Assembly (NCBI RefSeq): GCF_003627795.1
Contig: NZ_CP032686.1
Location: forward strand, 434,001 to 498,000
Source of the DNA: Rhizobium sp. CCGE531
GTDB lineage: Bacteria > Pseudomonadota > Alphaproteobacteria > Rhizobiales > Rhizobiaceae
DNA length: 64,000 nucleotides
Direction of reading: 5' to 3'
Below are positions 27,045 through 37,161 of the stretch, piece after piece. The position numbers were made by a program, and so were the translations under genes. Each line of letters begins with the position of its first letter. Position 1 is the stretch's first letter. The notes below the pieces were generated by a model. That model was not told the DNA's origin and ran no database searches. It saw only the letters and a program-made list of their open reading frames with translations.

Positions 27045-27956
27045 ATGGATATCGTGGGTGCGCTGCAAACATTCATGAGGGTGGTGGAAACCGGCTCGTT
27101 TTCGGCCGCCGCCGTTCATCTCAGCGTGACGCAGCCGGCGGTCTCTCGGCAGATTTCGGCGCTGGAGGCGCATCTCAACACGCGTCTTCTGCACCGCACG
27201 ACGAATGCATTAGCCTTGACGGCGGAGGGGGAGCAGATCATCCCGATGGCGCTCAAGGTCATCGAGGCGGTCGAAGCGCTCAGTGAAACGACCTGTCGTG
27301 GCGGGACGGCCGCGACGGGCAAAGTGCGCCTTGCCTTGCCGACGCCGCTGGGGCTTTGCGTCAGCGATCGCCTCGGGATGCTGTTTGAACAGCACCACGG
27401 ACTTTCCGTCGAGTTGCTCTTTCGCGAGGAACCGTCCGACCTGGTCGAAGAGGGGATCGATCTCGAGGTGCGGCTTGGGGTGGTTGCGGACTGCAGCCTG
27501 ATGTGTCGTCGGATCGGCTGGACGACGGCCTTCCTCGTCGCCGCGCCCTCATACCTACAGGGACGAAAAGCTCTGAAAACCCCTAATGATATCAGCGCCC
27601 ATGATTGCATTTGCTACAAGCGCGCCGGCGACGGCAGGTCCTGGTCTTTTTCCAATGGTGCCGAGGACGTGGCCGTGCGCATCGCGCCGCGCCTGATCGC
27701 CAGCAATTCCATCGCTGCCCACCGCGCGGCACTCGCCGGCAACGGCCTTGCCGTCCTTTCCCATATATTGGCCAGGCCCGATATCGAGGCAGGTCGGCTG
27801 GTGAGGCTCATGCCGGATTTTCCACCGAGCCGATTGCCGATCAACGTCGTCTACTCGTCCCGGCGGAACCTGCCATTTCGCATCAGGGCCGTGCTCGACT
27901 TTCTGATCGAGGTTGTCAGGGAAGATCCCTTGATGGCGCCGTCCCTTTCCCATTGA
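27045..27956 (+). CDS. LysR-family transcriptional regulator
   Basis: Protein of 303 residues. MDIVGALQTFMRVVETGSFS followed by AAAVHLSVTQPAVSRQISAL is the LysR helix-turn-helix; the effector domain follows. In-frame ATGs also occur at 27021 and 27033. The 27045 start fits the usual LysR N-terminus, although a G-rich tract abuts it closely. Divergent from the AhpD-like operon, which it may control in addition to or instead of Rrf2. Confidence 0.85.
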   Translation: MDIVGALQTFMRVVETGSFSAAAVHLSVTQPAVSRQISALEAHLNTRLLHRTTNALALTAEGEQIIPMALKVIEAVEALSETTCRGGTAATGKVRLALPTPLGLCVSDRLGMLFEQHHGLSVELLFREEPSDLVEEGIDLEVRLGVVADCSLMCRRIGWTTAFLVAAPSYLQGRKALKTPNDISAHDCICYKRAGDGRSWSFSNGAEDVAVRIAPRLIASNSIAAHRAALAGNGLAVLSHILARPDIEAGRLVRLMPDFPPSRLPINVVYSSRRNLPFRIRAVLDFLIEVVREDPLMAPSLSH

Positions 27957-28195
27957 ACCTTGGCCATCGGCGCCACGCAATGCTGTGCGGAGAGGAGGCG
28001 TTTTTTGTACCAATCCTGCCAGAATGCCGATTCTGCGGGGCGAGGAGAGATCGCTGCCGCATTTCGCTGTCGCGATCGCCTATGAATTTGCCTGAAAAGA
28101 CGGGCTGGCGGTCTTGCGTCCTGGCGCAAGTGAGGCAACTGTCCTTTGATCTTTCGCACTGCCGTCGCGCGGCATGGAGAGCTTTGACAAGAGAT

Positions 28196-29242
28196 ATGAA
28201 GACATCGAAAAGGATCGGCATTCTTGAAGTTGCGCGACTGGCCGGCGTTTCCGCCACCACGGTATCCCGCGTTCTCAACGGTCGCGCCGATAGCCGTATC
28301 AGCCTGGAAACGCAGGAGCGTGTCAGGGCGACGGCACACAGGGCCGGCTATGTCGTCAATCGCTTGGCCACATCGCTGAGGACCCATCGGACCGGCGTGT
28401 TCGGGGCGATCGTCAACAGCCTTTCAGGTCACTACCAGCCGCATTTGACGAGCCGCCTGCAGGCGGCGGCGCAGCGCCGGGGCGTGGAATTGCTGGTCGC
28501 TCAGGCCATGGCCGAGGCGGGCGAGGTCGCGGGTCAGCTTCGCCTGTTCCAGGAAGATTTCTTCGATGGCGTGATCATGGTCAGCGATCTTCCCGGTCAG
28601 CAGGCCCTTTGCGATCATCTCGATCGCATGGGCAAGGCGCATGTGACGCTGGGCGCGGGATTGACGGGGCCGCTGCCCGCGGTACTTACGGATGATCGCC
28701 ATGGCATTCACCTGCTGTTCGATCATCTGAAAGGGCTTGGACATCGCCATATCTCCTTCGTCTACCGCATCAGCCGCAGCGCACTTCGCGATCGGCTGTC
28801 GATTTTCGAGGAGCTGGTCGCCGCAAGCGCAGGTTCCATCGTTGGCGATGTCATTTCGTTCGAGAAGGACGAGCGCGACCGCAGGCTCCTTGCGGAGCTT
28901 TTGGCCTCGCCGAAACGCCCGACGGCGCTGATTTGCGGAAGCGACGGCCTTGCCATCGAAGTCGTTGCGTTCCTGCGCGATCTCGGTTTGCGGATTCCCG
29001 ACGATATCTCCGTGGTGGGATACGACAATGTGCCAGATACCGCCTTTTGGACGCCGCCATTGACGACGGTCGCGCAGCCGACGGATTCGCTCTGCGAGGC
29101 GTCGCTTGACCTTCTGGTTGAGCTTGCCAATCTTCCAGTGGAAGCACGCGTTGCAAAGCGTCCCATGCGCTTCGTAACGCCCGAACTTGTCATACGTGCG
29201 TCATCGAGCTCGCCTAGTTTGCGGCCGTTCTCCCTTGCGTAG
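28196..29242 (+). CDS. LacI-family transcriptional regulator
   Basis: Protein of 348 residues. ILEVARLAGVSATTVSRVLN is the LacI helix-turn-helix and hinge start, and the rest is the periplasmic-binding-like domain ending PDDISVVGYDNVPDTAFWTP. The frame is open upstream to about 27605, but the ATG at 28196 with AAGAGA before it fits the family. It precedes an ABC importer whose leader contains a LacI-type palindrome (29282-29301). Probably a repressor released by the transported ligand. Confidence 0.9.
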   Translation: MKTSKRIGILEVARLAGVSATTVSRVLNGRADSRISLETQERVRATAHRAGYVVNRLATSLRTHRTGVFGAIVNSLSGHYQPHLTSRLQAAAQRRGVELLVAQAMAEAGEVAGQLRLFQEDFFDGVIMVSDLPGQQALCDHLDRMGKAHVTLGAGLTGPLPAVLTDDRHGIHLLFDHLKGLGHRHISFVYRISRSALRDRLSIFEELVAASAGSIVGDVISFEKDERDRRLLAELLASPKRPTALICGSDGLAIEVVAFLRDLGLRIPDDISVVGYDNVPDTAFWTPPLTTVAQPTDSLCEASLDLLVELANLPVEARVAKRPMRFVTPELVIRASSSSPSLRPFSLA

Positions 29243-29281
29243 TTGAAACGACAGTTCCTAGCGCAAGTGGTCGTTTTCTAT

Positions 29282-29301
29282 TTGCGCAAACGTTTGTGCA
29301 A
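29282..29301. promoter_or_regulatory. LacI-type operator
   Basis: TTGCGCAAACGTTTGTGCAA is a 20-bp palindrome with one mismatched pair and a central CG, the form of LacI/GalR operators. It lies 24 bp before the start of the binding-protein gene and 39 bp after the LacI stop. Confidence 0.8.
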
Positions 29302-29325
29302 GCCTCTTAACTGGAGAGTGTGTCG

Positions 29326-30933
29326 ATGTCTGAATTCCTTCTCAACGGCTTCAACACGCCGCTTAGCCGGCGCACGACGCTTCTCATGGGAGCGGCAGCC
29401 GGCCTCTCTGCCTTCGCTCCCGCGCTGTCCGCCTTCGCCGATGATGGTGATGACAAAAGGCCCGAGCTTCGCATTGCCGTGCAGCAGAATCCGGTGTCGC
29501 AGGAGCCGATCGATGCCGCCAGCAACGTTGCTTTCCGCAACAACTATTCCATTCATGAGACGGTGCTCGCGCTCGACATGCGCGGCGATTTTTCCGTGAA
29601 GCCAAATCTCGCTACGTCTTGGACCTGGATTTCGCCGACCGTGCTCGAAATGAAGCTGCGCCCCGGCGTGATTTTCCATGATGGCCGCGAAATGACGGCC
29701 GAAGACGTCGCCTTCTCCTTCGGGCCCGAGCGGCTCCTGAACAAGGATGCGCCGGGCTATCCCACCTACCGCACCAATTTCACGAGCCTCGATCATGTCG
29801 AAGTGGTCGATCCGTTGACGGTTCGCTTTATCACCAAGTTCCAGGACCCGATCTTCCTGCAGCGCCTCGCCTCCTATGCCGCTGTCGTCATCAGCAAGGA
29901 TGCCTGGCAGAAGAATGGCGGCAACTGGACCACCTGGCGGCAGAAGCCGGTCGGCGCCGGCCCTTACAAGGTCGAGAGCTACGCAACGAACGAAAACGTG
30001 ATTCTGGCCGCGCACGACCAGGCCTATCGCGGCAAGCCGGCCGCCAAGCGGGTGATCCTGCGCATCGTGCCGGAAGTATCCTCGCGCATCGCCGGTCTGC
30101 TGGCCGGCGATTATGATATCGCCACGGACCTGCCGCCCGATCAGCTTTCGGTCGTCACCGCCAGCGCCGGCCACGAGATCGTCGGCGGTCCGGTTCCGAA
30201 CCACCGCATTCTGTTTTTCGACAAGAACAATCCGGCGCTGAAGGATCCGCGCGTGCGTCAGGCGCTCATCCTCGCCATCGACCGCCAGGCGATCGTCGAC
30301 ACGATCTGGAACGGTCGCACCAGGGTGCCGAACGGCCTGCAATTCGAGCTCTATGGCCCCGTCTACCTCAAGGATTATCCGGCCTACAAATATGATCCTG
30401 ATCAGGCAATGCAGCTCCTGAAGGATGCCGGCTATAACGGCGAAGAGATCGAGATCCGCTCGCAGAACAATTACTACACGGCGGAAAATCCCGTTACGCA
30501 AGCCCTGGTCGCCATGTGGCAGGCCGTCGGCGTCAATGCCAAGATGAAGTTCGTCGAAAGCGGCAAGTTGTTCGAAAATTCGTCGACGCGCGCCACCGGC
30601 AACTGGTCGAGCACGGGACAGATCCCCGACCCCTATATCTCCTTCTTCACGCAGTTCAGCTCGGCCGGCAATCTGAATTCGTTCAAGATCTGGCAGAATG
30701 CCGATTTCGATGCTCTCGGCGCGAAAATGGAGCAAGCCGTCGATCCGGCCGATCGCGCCAAGATCTTCCGTGACATGCTGCATCTGATCGAGTGGGAAGA
30801 TCCGGGCGTCACCGTCCTGCACCAGAACGCCGTCTTCTTCGGTATCCGCAAGGGCATCAAGTGGCAGCCTCTGCCGGCTTTCCAGATGGACCTCGGTGCC
30901 GGCAGCCTCGCCTTCGAAGAGCAGAAGAGCTGA
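29326..30933 (+). CDS. ABC importer substrate-binding protein, dipeptide/oligopeptide type
   Basis: Protein of 535 residues of the SBP_bac_5 family (DppA/OppA). The N-terminus has a twin-arginine signal, PLSRRTTLLMGAAAGLSAFA, with cleavage near AFADD, so it may be exported folded. The EMKLRPGVIFHDGREMTAED block is the family signature. The ATG at 29326 has GGAGAG 8 bases before it. Periplasmic; first gene of a six-gene operon under a LacI operator. Ligand may be a peptide, sugar derivative or glycerophosphodiester, the last hinted at by the phosphodiesterase at the operon end. Confidence 0.88.
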   Translation: MSEFLLNGFNTPLSRRTTLLMGAAAGLSAFAPALSAFADDGDDKRPELRIAVQQNPVSQEPIDAASNVAFRNNYSIHETVLALDMRGDFSVKPNLATSWTWISPTVLEMKLRPGVIFHDGREMTAEDVAFSFGPERLLNKDAPGYPTYRTNFTSLDHVEVVDPLTVRFITKFQDPIFLQRLASYAAVVISKDAWQKNGGNWTTWRQKPVGAGPYKVESYATNENVILAAHDQAYRGKPAAKRVILRIVPEVSSRIAGLLAGDYDIATDLPPDQLSVVTASAGHEIVGGPVPNHRILFFDKNNPALKDPRVRQALILAIDRQAIVDTIWNGRTRVPNGLQFELYGPVYLKDYPAYKYDPDQAMQLLKDAGYNGEEIEIRSQNNYYTAENPVTQALVAMWQAVGVNAKMKFVESGKLFENSSTRATGNWSSTGQIPDPYISFFTQFSSAGNLNSFKIWQNADFDALGAKMEQAVDPADRAKIFRDMLHLIEWEDPGVTVLHQNAVFFGIRKGIKWQPLPAFQMDLGAGSLAFEEQKS

Positions 30934-30944
30934 GTTGCCTCGAC

Positions 30945-31902
30945 ATGGGCGTTCCCGTTCTTTCCGTCGACAATCTGAGTATCTCGTTCAGAACGGGTGC
31001 CGGCCGGCTGTATTCGGTCAACAATGTCTCCTTTGACCTCGCCGAGGGCGAAATTCTCGGCATCGTCGGGGAGAGTGGATCGGGAAAGAGCGTCACCTGT
31101 CTTGCGCTCGCGGGTCTTCTGGGTCCGAGCGCCAGCGCGACGGGCTATATTTCCTTTCAAGATGCCATGTATGACGCGGCCGAGCTTGGTCCTCGGTCGC
31201 GCGTAAAGCTGCCGCCGATCGGGCTGATCTTTCAGGAACCCGTCTCCTGTCTCGATCCCGTGCGCACGATCGGCTCCCAGATCGCAGAAGCCGCCGTCAG
31301 TGCCGGCATGTCCGCCAAGGAAGCCAGGGCCGAAGCGCTCCGGCTTCTGGCGGAAGTCGCCATCCCGCAACCCGAGGTGCGCTACAATGCCTATCCCGCG
31401 CAATTTTCCGGCGGCATGTGCCAGCGCGTGATGATCGCCACTGCACTTGCCATGCAGCCGCGGCTGATCATCGCCGATGAACCCACAACGGCACTCGACG
31501 TCACCGTGCAGGCACAGGTAGTCGCCTTATTGGTCAGAGCGGTGCGCGAGCGTGGCATTCCGATGATTTTCATCAGTCATGATCTCGATCTTGTTTCCGA
31601 GGTCTGTGACCGGATCGCGGTGATGTATGCGGGGTCGCTGGTCGAGATCAACCGCACCGACGATCTCTACGACAATCCGCGCCATCCCTATACGAGGCTG
31701 TTGCTGGAGGCTATGCCGGGATGCGGCAAGCCGCTGGAGAAGCTTGCGGACATTCCCGGTGAACTGAAATTGCACAATGACCGACCGCAGGCCTGCGCCT
31801 TTGCACCTCGCTGTCCGCGCGCCGAACCGAATTGCGCGAAGACCGTCCCGCCATTGATTGCCGGTACGGCCGCGCTCGCCTGCTTCAATCCGTGGAGCCT
31901 CC

Positions 31903-31913
<11 letters not shown>
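30945..31913 (+). CDS. ABC importer ATPase, DppD/OppD-like
   Basis: Protein of 322 residues. Walker A GESGSGKS, Q-loop LIFQEPVSCLDP, signature FSGGMCQR, Walker B LIIADEPTTALD and switch His in ISHDLDLV are all present. The C-terminal CAFAPRCPRAEPNCAKTVPP is the oligopeptide-ATPase cysteine tail, which in relatives binds an Fe-S cluster. Pairs with the next gene, which starts inside this gene's end (11-bp overlap). Confidence 0.9.
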
Positions 31914-32772
<859 letters not shown>

Positions 32773-32783
32773 AGGAACAGGCA

Positions 32784-33710
32784 ATGCTTCAATCCATCCT
32801 GCGGGCGTTTTTGAGAGCGCTCGTGACGCTGTTCCTGGCGATGACCTTCACCTTCGTCATCCTGCGCGTCAGCGGCGATCCGCTGCATTCCCTGCTGCCG
32901 ATCGAAACGCCGCCGGAAGTGGTGGCGCTGATGCGGCAGCAATGGGGTCTCGATCAGCCGCTCTACATCCAGTATTTCGCCTATCTCGGTCATCTTCTGC
33001 GCGGCGATTTCGGCACCTCGCTGCTGAATGGACAAGACGCTCTGACGCTGGTCCTGTCGAAGGTCCCGGCGACGCTGGAGTTGATGGGCGCTGCCCTGAT
33101 ATTGGCGTTCTGCGCCGGCGTGCCCTTCGGCATTCTGGCTGCGCGCAATCGCGGCGGGCTGATCGACCGCTTCGTGATGGCGCTTGCGGTGTTGATGCAT
33201 TCGCTTCCGAATTTCCTGATCGCCATTCTGCTTATCCAGCTTTTCGCCGTCTCCCTGCGGATATTGCCGAGCGGTGGGGGATCGACGATGGCGCATCTCG
33301 TCATGCCCGTTCTGGTCATCGGTCTTTACAACGCCGGCATCATCGCCCGTTTCGTGCGCTCGAGCGTGCTGGAAGTGCTGGGCCAGCGCTTCATATTGGC
33401 GGCGCGCGCCAAGCGCATCGGCGAAAGCGCTCTTCTCTGGCGGCATATCATGCCGAATGCGGCCCTGCCGCTTCTGACCATGCTCGGCTTTCTGGTCGGC
33501 GGCATGATTGGCGGCGCTGCCGTGGTCGAGAGCGTCTACGCCTGGCCGGGTGTCGGCCGCTTTCTCGTTTCCTCGGTGGCGCAGCGCGATCTCAATATCG
33601 TGCAGACCATCGTGCTGCTCATCACGGCAGCGATGGTGAGCGCCAATCTCATCATCGATTGTCTCTACATTCTTGCCGATCCGCGTCTGCGGCATCGGGC
33701 ATCGGCCTGA
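32784..33710 (+). CDS. ABC importer permease, DppB-like
   Basis: Protein of 308 residues. MLQSILRAFLRALVTLFLAM and FVILRVSGDPLHSLLP form the DppB N-terminus. About six membrane segments follow, with the cytoplasmic loop VLGQRFILAARAKRIGESAL near 210. It heterodimerises with the DppC-like protein. GGAA lies 8 bases before the start. Confidence 0.9.
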   Translation: MLQSILRAFLRALVTLFLAMTFTFVILRVSGDPLHSLLPIETPPEVVALMRQQWGLDQPLYIQYFAYLGHLLRGDFGTSLLNGQDALTLVLSKVPATLELMGAALILAFCAGVPFGILAARNRGGLIDRFVMALAVLMHSLPNFLIAILLIQLFAVSLRILPSGGGSTMAHLVMPVLVIGLYNAGIIARFVRSSVLEVLGQRFILAARAKRIGESALLWRHIMPNAALPLLTMLGFLVGGMIGGAAVVESVYAWPGVGRFLVSSVAQRDLNIVQTIVLLITAAMVSANLIIDCLYILADPRLRHRASA

Positions 33711-33735
33711 TCGGCCGTTTCGGAAGGAAATAGCC

Positions 33736-34620
33736 ATGGCGAATGCGGTCGGCACGGATGCTCTTGCCAAAATCAAGCCGAAGAGGGCCTTACGCCGCCT
33801 GCGGTTCGATCTGACGACCGCAATCTGTGCCATGGTGCTTCTGACTTTCGTCGTGGTCGCAGTCTTTGCCAATGTGCTGGCGCCCCATGGCTTCGCGCAG
33901 ATCGACCTCCACGCCCGCAAGGCGCCGCCGATCCTGTTCGGCGGCTCGTTCAAGCATATTCTCGGTACAGACGAGCTCGGTCGCGATATTCTGAGCCGCA
34001 TCTTCTATGGCTTGCGCACCAGCCTGCTGATCGCGCTCGGAGCCTCGGCGATCAGCCTGACGCTTGGCACGGTGCTTGGGCTGCTTGCAACATTTGGGCG
34101 CGGATTTGCCGATATGGTGATCCGCGTCGCCGTGGATTTTCAGGCATCGATGCCGTTCCTGATCATCGCGCTCGCCGTTCTCGCCTTCTTCGGCGACAAT
34201 CTCTGGCTTTTCATGGCATTGCTCGGCCTCTACGGGTGGGAGCGCTACGCGCGGCTGGTGCGCGCCATGGCCGGGCTGGAGCTCGAACGGGGTTATGTCG
34301 CGGCCTTGAGGCGGAACGGTGCTGGAACGGGGCGCATCGCCTTCCTGCACGTGCTGCCCAACATTCTTTCCGTCGTCCTCGTCAACCTGACGATCGTCCT
34401 GCCGGAAGTCCTGCTGCAGGAATCGGCGTTGAGCTTCCTCGGCCTCGGCATCCAGCCGCCGCTCGTCAGCCTCGGCAGCATGGTGGGGGCAGGCCGCGAC
34501 TATGTCATGACCGAATGGTGGATCGCGATCCTGCCGGGCATCGTGATCTTCCTGCTGTCGCTGTCGACCAGCCTGATCGGCGACTACCTGCGCGATGCCC
34601 TCGATCCCACTCTCCAATAG
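33736..34620 (+). CDS. ABC importer permease, DppC-like
   Basis: Protein of 294 residues. HILGTDELGRDILSRIFYGL is the DppC signature; six membrane segments and the loop LELERGYVAALRRNGAGTGR follow. The start at 33736 has GGAAGGAA upstream. Partner of the DppB-like gene 25 bp upstream. Confidence 0.9.
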   Translation: MANAVGTDALAKIKPKRALRRLRFDLTTAICAMVLLTFVVVAVFANVLAPHGFAQIDLHARKAPPILFGGSFKHILGTDELGRDILSRIFYGLRTSLLIALGASAISLTLGTVLGLLATFGRGFADMVIRVAVDFQASMPFLIIALAVLAFFGDNLWLFMALLGLYGWERYARLVRAMAGLELERGYVAALRRNGAGTGRIAFLHVLPNILSVVLVNLTIVLPEVLLQESALSFLGLGIQPPLVSLGSMVGAGRDYVMTEWWIAILPGIVIFLLSLSTSLIGDYLRDALDPTLQ

Positions 34621-34656
34621 CCCCTCTGATCATTTTCATCATCAAGGAGAATTCCG

Positions 34657-35454
34657 TTGCCTTTGCCTCTACATGCGGCTCGTCATGGTCAATTGCGCAT
34701 CGCGGCCCATCGCGGTTTCAGCTATCGCTTTCCGGAAAATACCATTCTGGCATTTCAGCAGGGCGTGGCGGCCGGCGCCAATGAATGCGAGATCGACCTG
34801 ATGCTGACGCGCGACGCGCAGATCGTCGTCATGCACGACCGGACGCTGGACAGGACGACCGACGGCTTCGGCTTCGTCGGCGATCATGATCTCGAGCATA
34901 TTCTGACGCTCGATGCCGGCGCGAAATTCGACCCACGCTTCGCCGGGACCCGCGTGCCGACCTTCGCCGATGCCGTCCTATGGGCCAAGCAGACCGATAC
35001 GCGCCTGGCGATCGAAATGAAGGAACCCGAGCGGGCGAACCGCCTTGCCGATATCATGATCGCAACCCTGCGGGATCTGGATGCTTTCGAGCACGTCGCC
35101 ATATCCTCCTTCGATCACCTCGACTTGCTGCGCGTGAAGGACATTGAGCCGCGCCTGCAGACGGAGGCGATCCTTCACCATCGCCCCGTCGATATTGTCG
35201 CTTCCATGCGGGCCGGCGGGATCGATGGCGTTTCACTCGAGTTGAACCGCTTTCATCGCGCCGACGCCGAAGCGCTGCGGGAGGCCGGCATTGCCGTGCG
35301 GCTCAGCCTGCCGTTGCCTGAGAAGCTCGCTCTCTTCTGGAAAGGGGGCAGGGATTCTCTGCCGATGATCCGGCAATGCCTTAAGGAAGGGCTCATCGAC
35401 GCCCTTATCGGCGACGACGTCGATTTTCTCCGCATGGTGAGCACTGGCGCCTGA
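34657..35454 (+). CDS. Glycerophosphodiester phosphodiesterase
   Basis: Protein of 265 residues. AHRGFSYRFPENTILAFQQG, ECEIDLMLTRD and VMHDRTLDRTTDG contain the catalytic His pair and the Glu/Asp metal ligands of the GDPD family. A perfect AAGGAGA (34644-34650) lies 6 bases before a TTG at 34657, so a UUG start is likely. No signal peptide. It would release glycerol-3-phosphate and an alcohol in the cytoplasm. As the last gene of the importer operon it suggests that glycerophosphodiesters are the imported compounds. Confidence 0.87.
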   Translation: MPLPLHAARHGQLRIAAHRGFSYRFPENTILAFQQGVAAGANECEIDLMLTRDAQIVVMHDRTLDRTTDGFGFVGDHDLEHILTLDAGAKFDPRFAGTRVPTFADAVLWAKQTDTRLAIEMKEPERANRLADIMIATLRDLDAFEHVAISSFDHLDLLRVKDIEPRLQTEAILHHRPVDIVASMRAGGIDGVSLELNRFHRADAEALREAGIAVRLSLPLPEKLALFWKGGRDSLPMIRQCLKEGLIDALIGDDVDFLRMVSTGA

Positions 35455-35580
35455 GCTCTGTTTCTGAGCGGGTGCCGGTTTGGGCGGGAGGCGATGGTTG
35501 GCCTCGGCTCACTGACGCCCGCCAGTCAATACGCGATCGGGCACACGGTTCTTTATGTCACAGCGGAAGGCGGCAAGACC

Positions 35581-36279
35581 CTACCAAAGACCCGGCGCGA
35601 GCCGAAACCGCACGCGTCGGGCATAATCGGCATAACCTTCGAGTTCGGCATGCAGCAGGGCATCTTCCCAGTTCGTGCGCAGGATCAGCAGGGCGCTTGC
35701 CCAGGCGGCTGGGATCAAGGCCCACCATGAGGCGAGCGCCAATGCCAGCCCGGCGAACACCATGATCGCGCTGACATAGCCGGGGTGGCGCACGAATGCA
35801 TAGGGGCCGCCGCTGATGACGTGCTGGCCGCGTTCGCGCTGCAGGCGGACGCCGGGCTCGAAAAAGCGATTGACCGCTTGCGCCCAGGCGCCGAGTGCTA
35901 TGCCGGCGCCAAGCAGGACATAACCGAGGATCACGACGGAGATGGGCATCACCGACCACGCCATCCTGCCGGCGTCGAACGTTGCAACCGGAATTTCGGC
36001 GACAATGCCGAGGCAGATCAGCGAGACGAGGATCAGGTCCCAGCGTTTGGTGCCGGCCTGGAAGCGGTTGCGAGCCCTGAAGATTGCCGGATTTACGCGT
36101 TTCAGAACCAGGATCGCTATGCCGTAGACAACGAAAAGAAAGGCGATGAAGATCCATCCCGGCGGCCAGTCGAGGCGGCCGACCGGCAGGAAAATGAGCG
36201 CGAGCAACATGAGTGGCAGGCCGATCGCATAGGATATGGCCGCTGTTCGGGACATGGGTCGGGGTTCGGTGACAGTCAT
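35581..36279 (-). CDS. Isoprenylcysteine methyltransferase (ICMT)-like membrane protein
   Basis: Protein of 232 residues with about five membrane segments. GGPYAFVRHPGYVSAIMVF and the terminal EGYADYARRVRFRLAPGLW are the phospholipid-methyltransferase/ICMT-like signature that binds S-adenosylmethionine. The ATG at 36279 (MTVTEPRPMS) is chosen, with GGAGAG upstream; the frame runs on to 36429 without support. Substrate unknown. It lies 252 bp downstream of the phosphopantetheinyl transferase on the same strand. Confidence 0.8.
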   Translation of the reverse strand: MTVTEPRPMSRTAAISYAIGLPLMLLALIFLPVGRLDWPPGWIFIAFLFVVYGIAILVLKRVNPAIFRARNRFQAGTKRWDLILVSLICLGIVAEIPVATFDAGRMAWSVMPISVVILGYVLLGAGIALGAWAQAVNRFFEPGVRLQRERGQHVISGGPYAFVRHPGYVSAIMVFAGLALALASWWALIPAAWASALLILRTNWEDALLHAELEGYADYARRVRFRLAPGLW

Positions 36280-36531
36280 TCCGTTACTCTCCGTACATGG
36301 CGAGCGTGGGCTTGCAACCGCTGTCTCTCTTAGGGCATGCAGCTGCATCGTCCGTCGTTGAAGACATAGTTCTCCTTTTACGTGCGCCAAGAGCCGCCCG
36401 CAGACAAGTTTCCGATCGCTCATCCGCAATCGCGCTCTGGAAAACGGAATAATCCGAGGGGTTCATCCCATCATGGACGGTGAAGGCGGACGGATTGGGC
36501 ATTCGGGCTCAAGCAGCGCCCATCTGCACCT

Positions 36532-37161
36532 TCACTTGAGATTACGAGCAAGGGCGCAATAAATCGGCTGGTCCGTCGGCCCGGCAAGTCGGGTTACCGA
36601 TACCGCAATGGATGGCAATCGCGATCCAGCTTCAAGACGAATGGTTGCGCCGTCGATGCGAATGAGATCCAGATGCTTTGCCAGGTCCGGTTCGTCCAGC
36701 CCATCGAAAACGCCGCGGCCGCTGATCTTCAATGCCGCTTCCTTGGCGACCCAAAGACGGTAGCAGACCTCGCGTGCAGCGTCGCTATCGAGCCCGGCAA
36801 TGGCGGCTGCCTCGCCTTGCGAGAAATGGTCGGCGGCAAAGGCGGTCGGGTCGAAGCCATTGATATCCTCGATCTCGATATCGACGCCGACAGCACTGTC
36901 GGGCGAGAAGCCCGCCAGCAGCAGGTCGTCGCGATGCGAAAGCGAAACGCCGAGTTCGTGATGGGGAGGTTTCAGTGCCGGCCGATCACTCGGCCGGCGA
37001 CAGATGACAAGGTCATCCCGTTGCGCCGCGCTTCTCAAAGCGGCTTCCGCCGCTCTGTCGCGCTCCTCCCGCCCGCCTGGAGCCGCGCGGACAAGGACGG
37101 CGACCGCATCCGCAACTCTCAGGACGACCTCGGAACGAGGAGCCGTCACCGCGGCGCTCAC
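36532..37161 (-). CDS. 4'-Phosphopantetheinyl transferase (Sfp-like)
   Basis: Protein of 209 residues. The family motifs are present: LGVSLSHRDDLLLAGF, VGVDIEIE (metal Asp-x-Glu) and LWVAKEAALKISGRGV (WxxKEA). The likely start is the GTG at 37161, which overlaps the synthetase TGA as GTGA, so the two are translated together. It should convert the carrier domain of the adjacent synthetase, at Ser564, to its holo form. The first 29 codons of the longer frame overlap the synthetase and lack support. Confidence 0.88.
   Translation of the reverse strand: MSAAVTAPRSEVVLRVADAVAVLVRAAPGGREERDRAAEAALRSAAQRDDLVICRRPSDRPALKPPHHELGVSLSHRDDLLLAGFSPDSAVGVDIEIEDINGFDPTAFAADHFSQGEAAAIAGLDSDAAREVCYRLWVAKEAALKISGRGVFDGLDEPDLAKHLDLIRIDGATIRLEAGSRLPSIAVSVTRLAGPTDQPIYCALARNLK

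Noticed and set aside
29278..30822. 514-codon minus-strand frame opposite the binding-protein gene
   Set aside because: Antisense shadow of a well-supported SBP_bac_5 gene; no family motifs and no binding site.
36284..36502. 72-codon minus-strand frame between the ICMT-like and transferase genes
   Set aside because: No domain, poor codon pattern and no convincing ribosome binding site.
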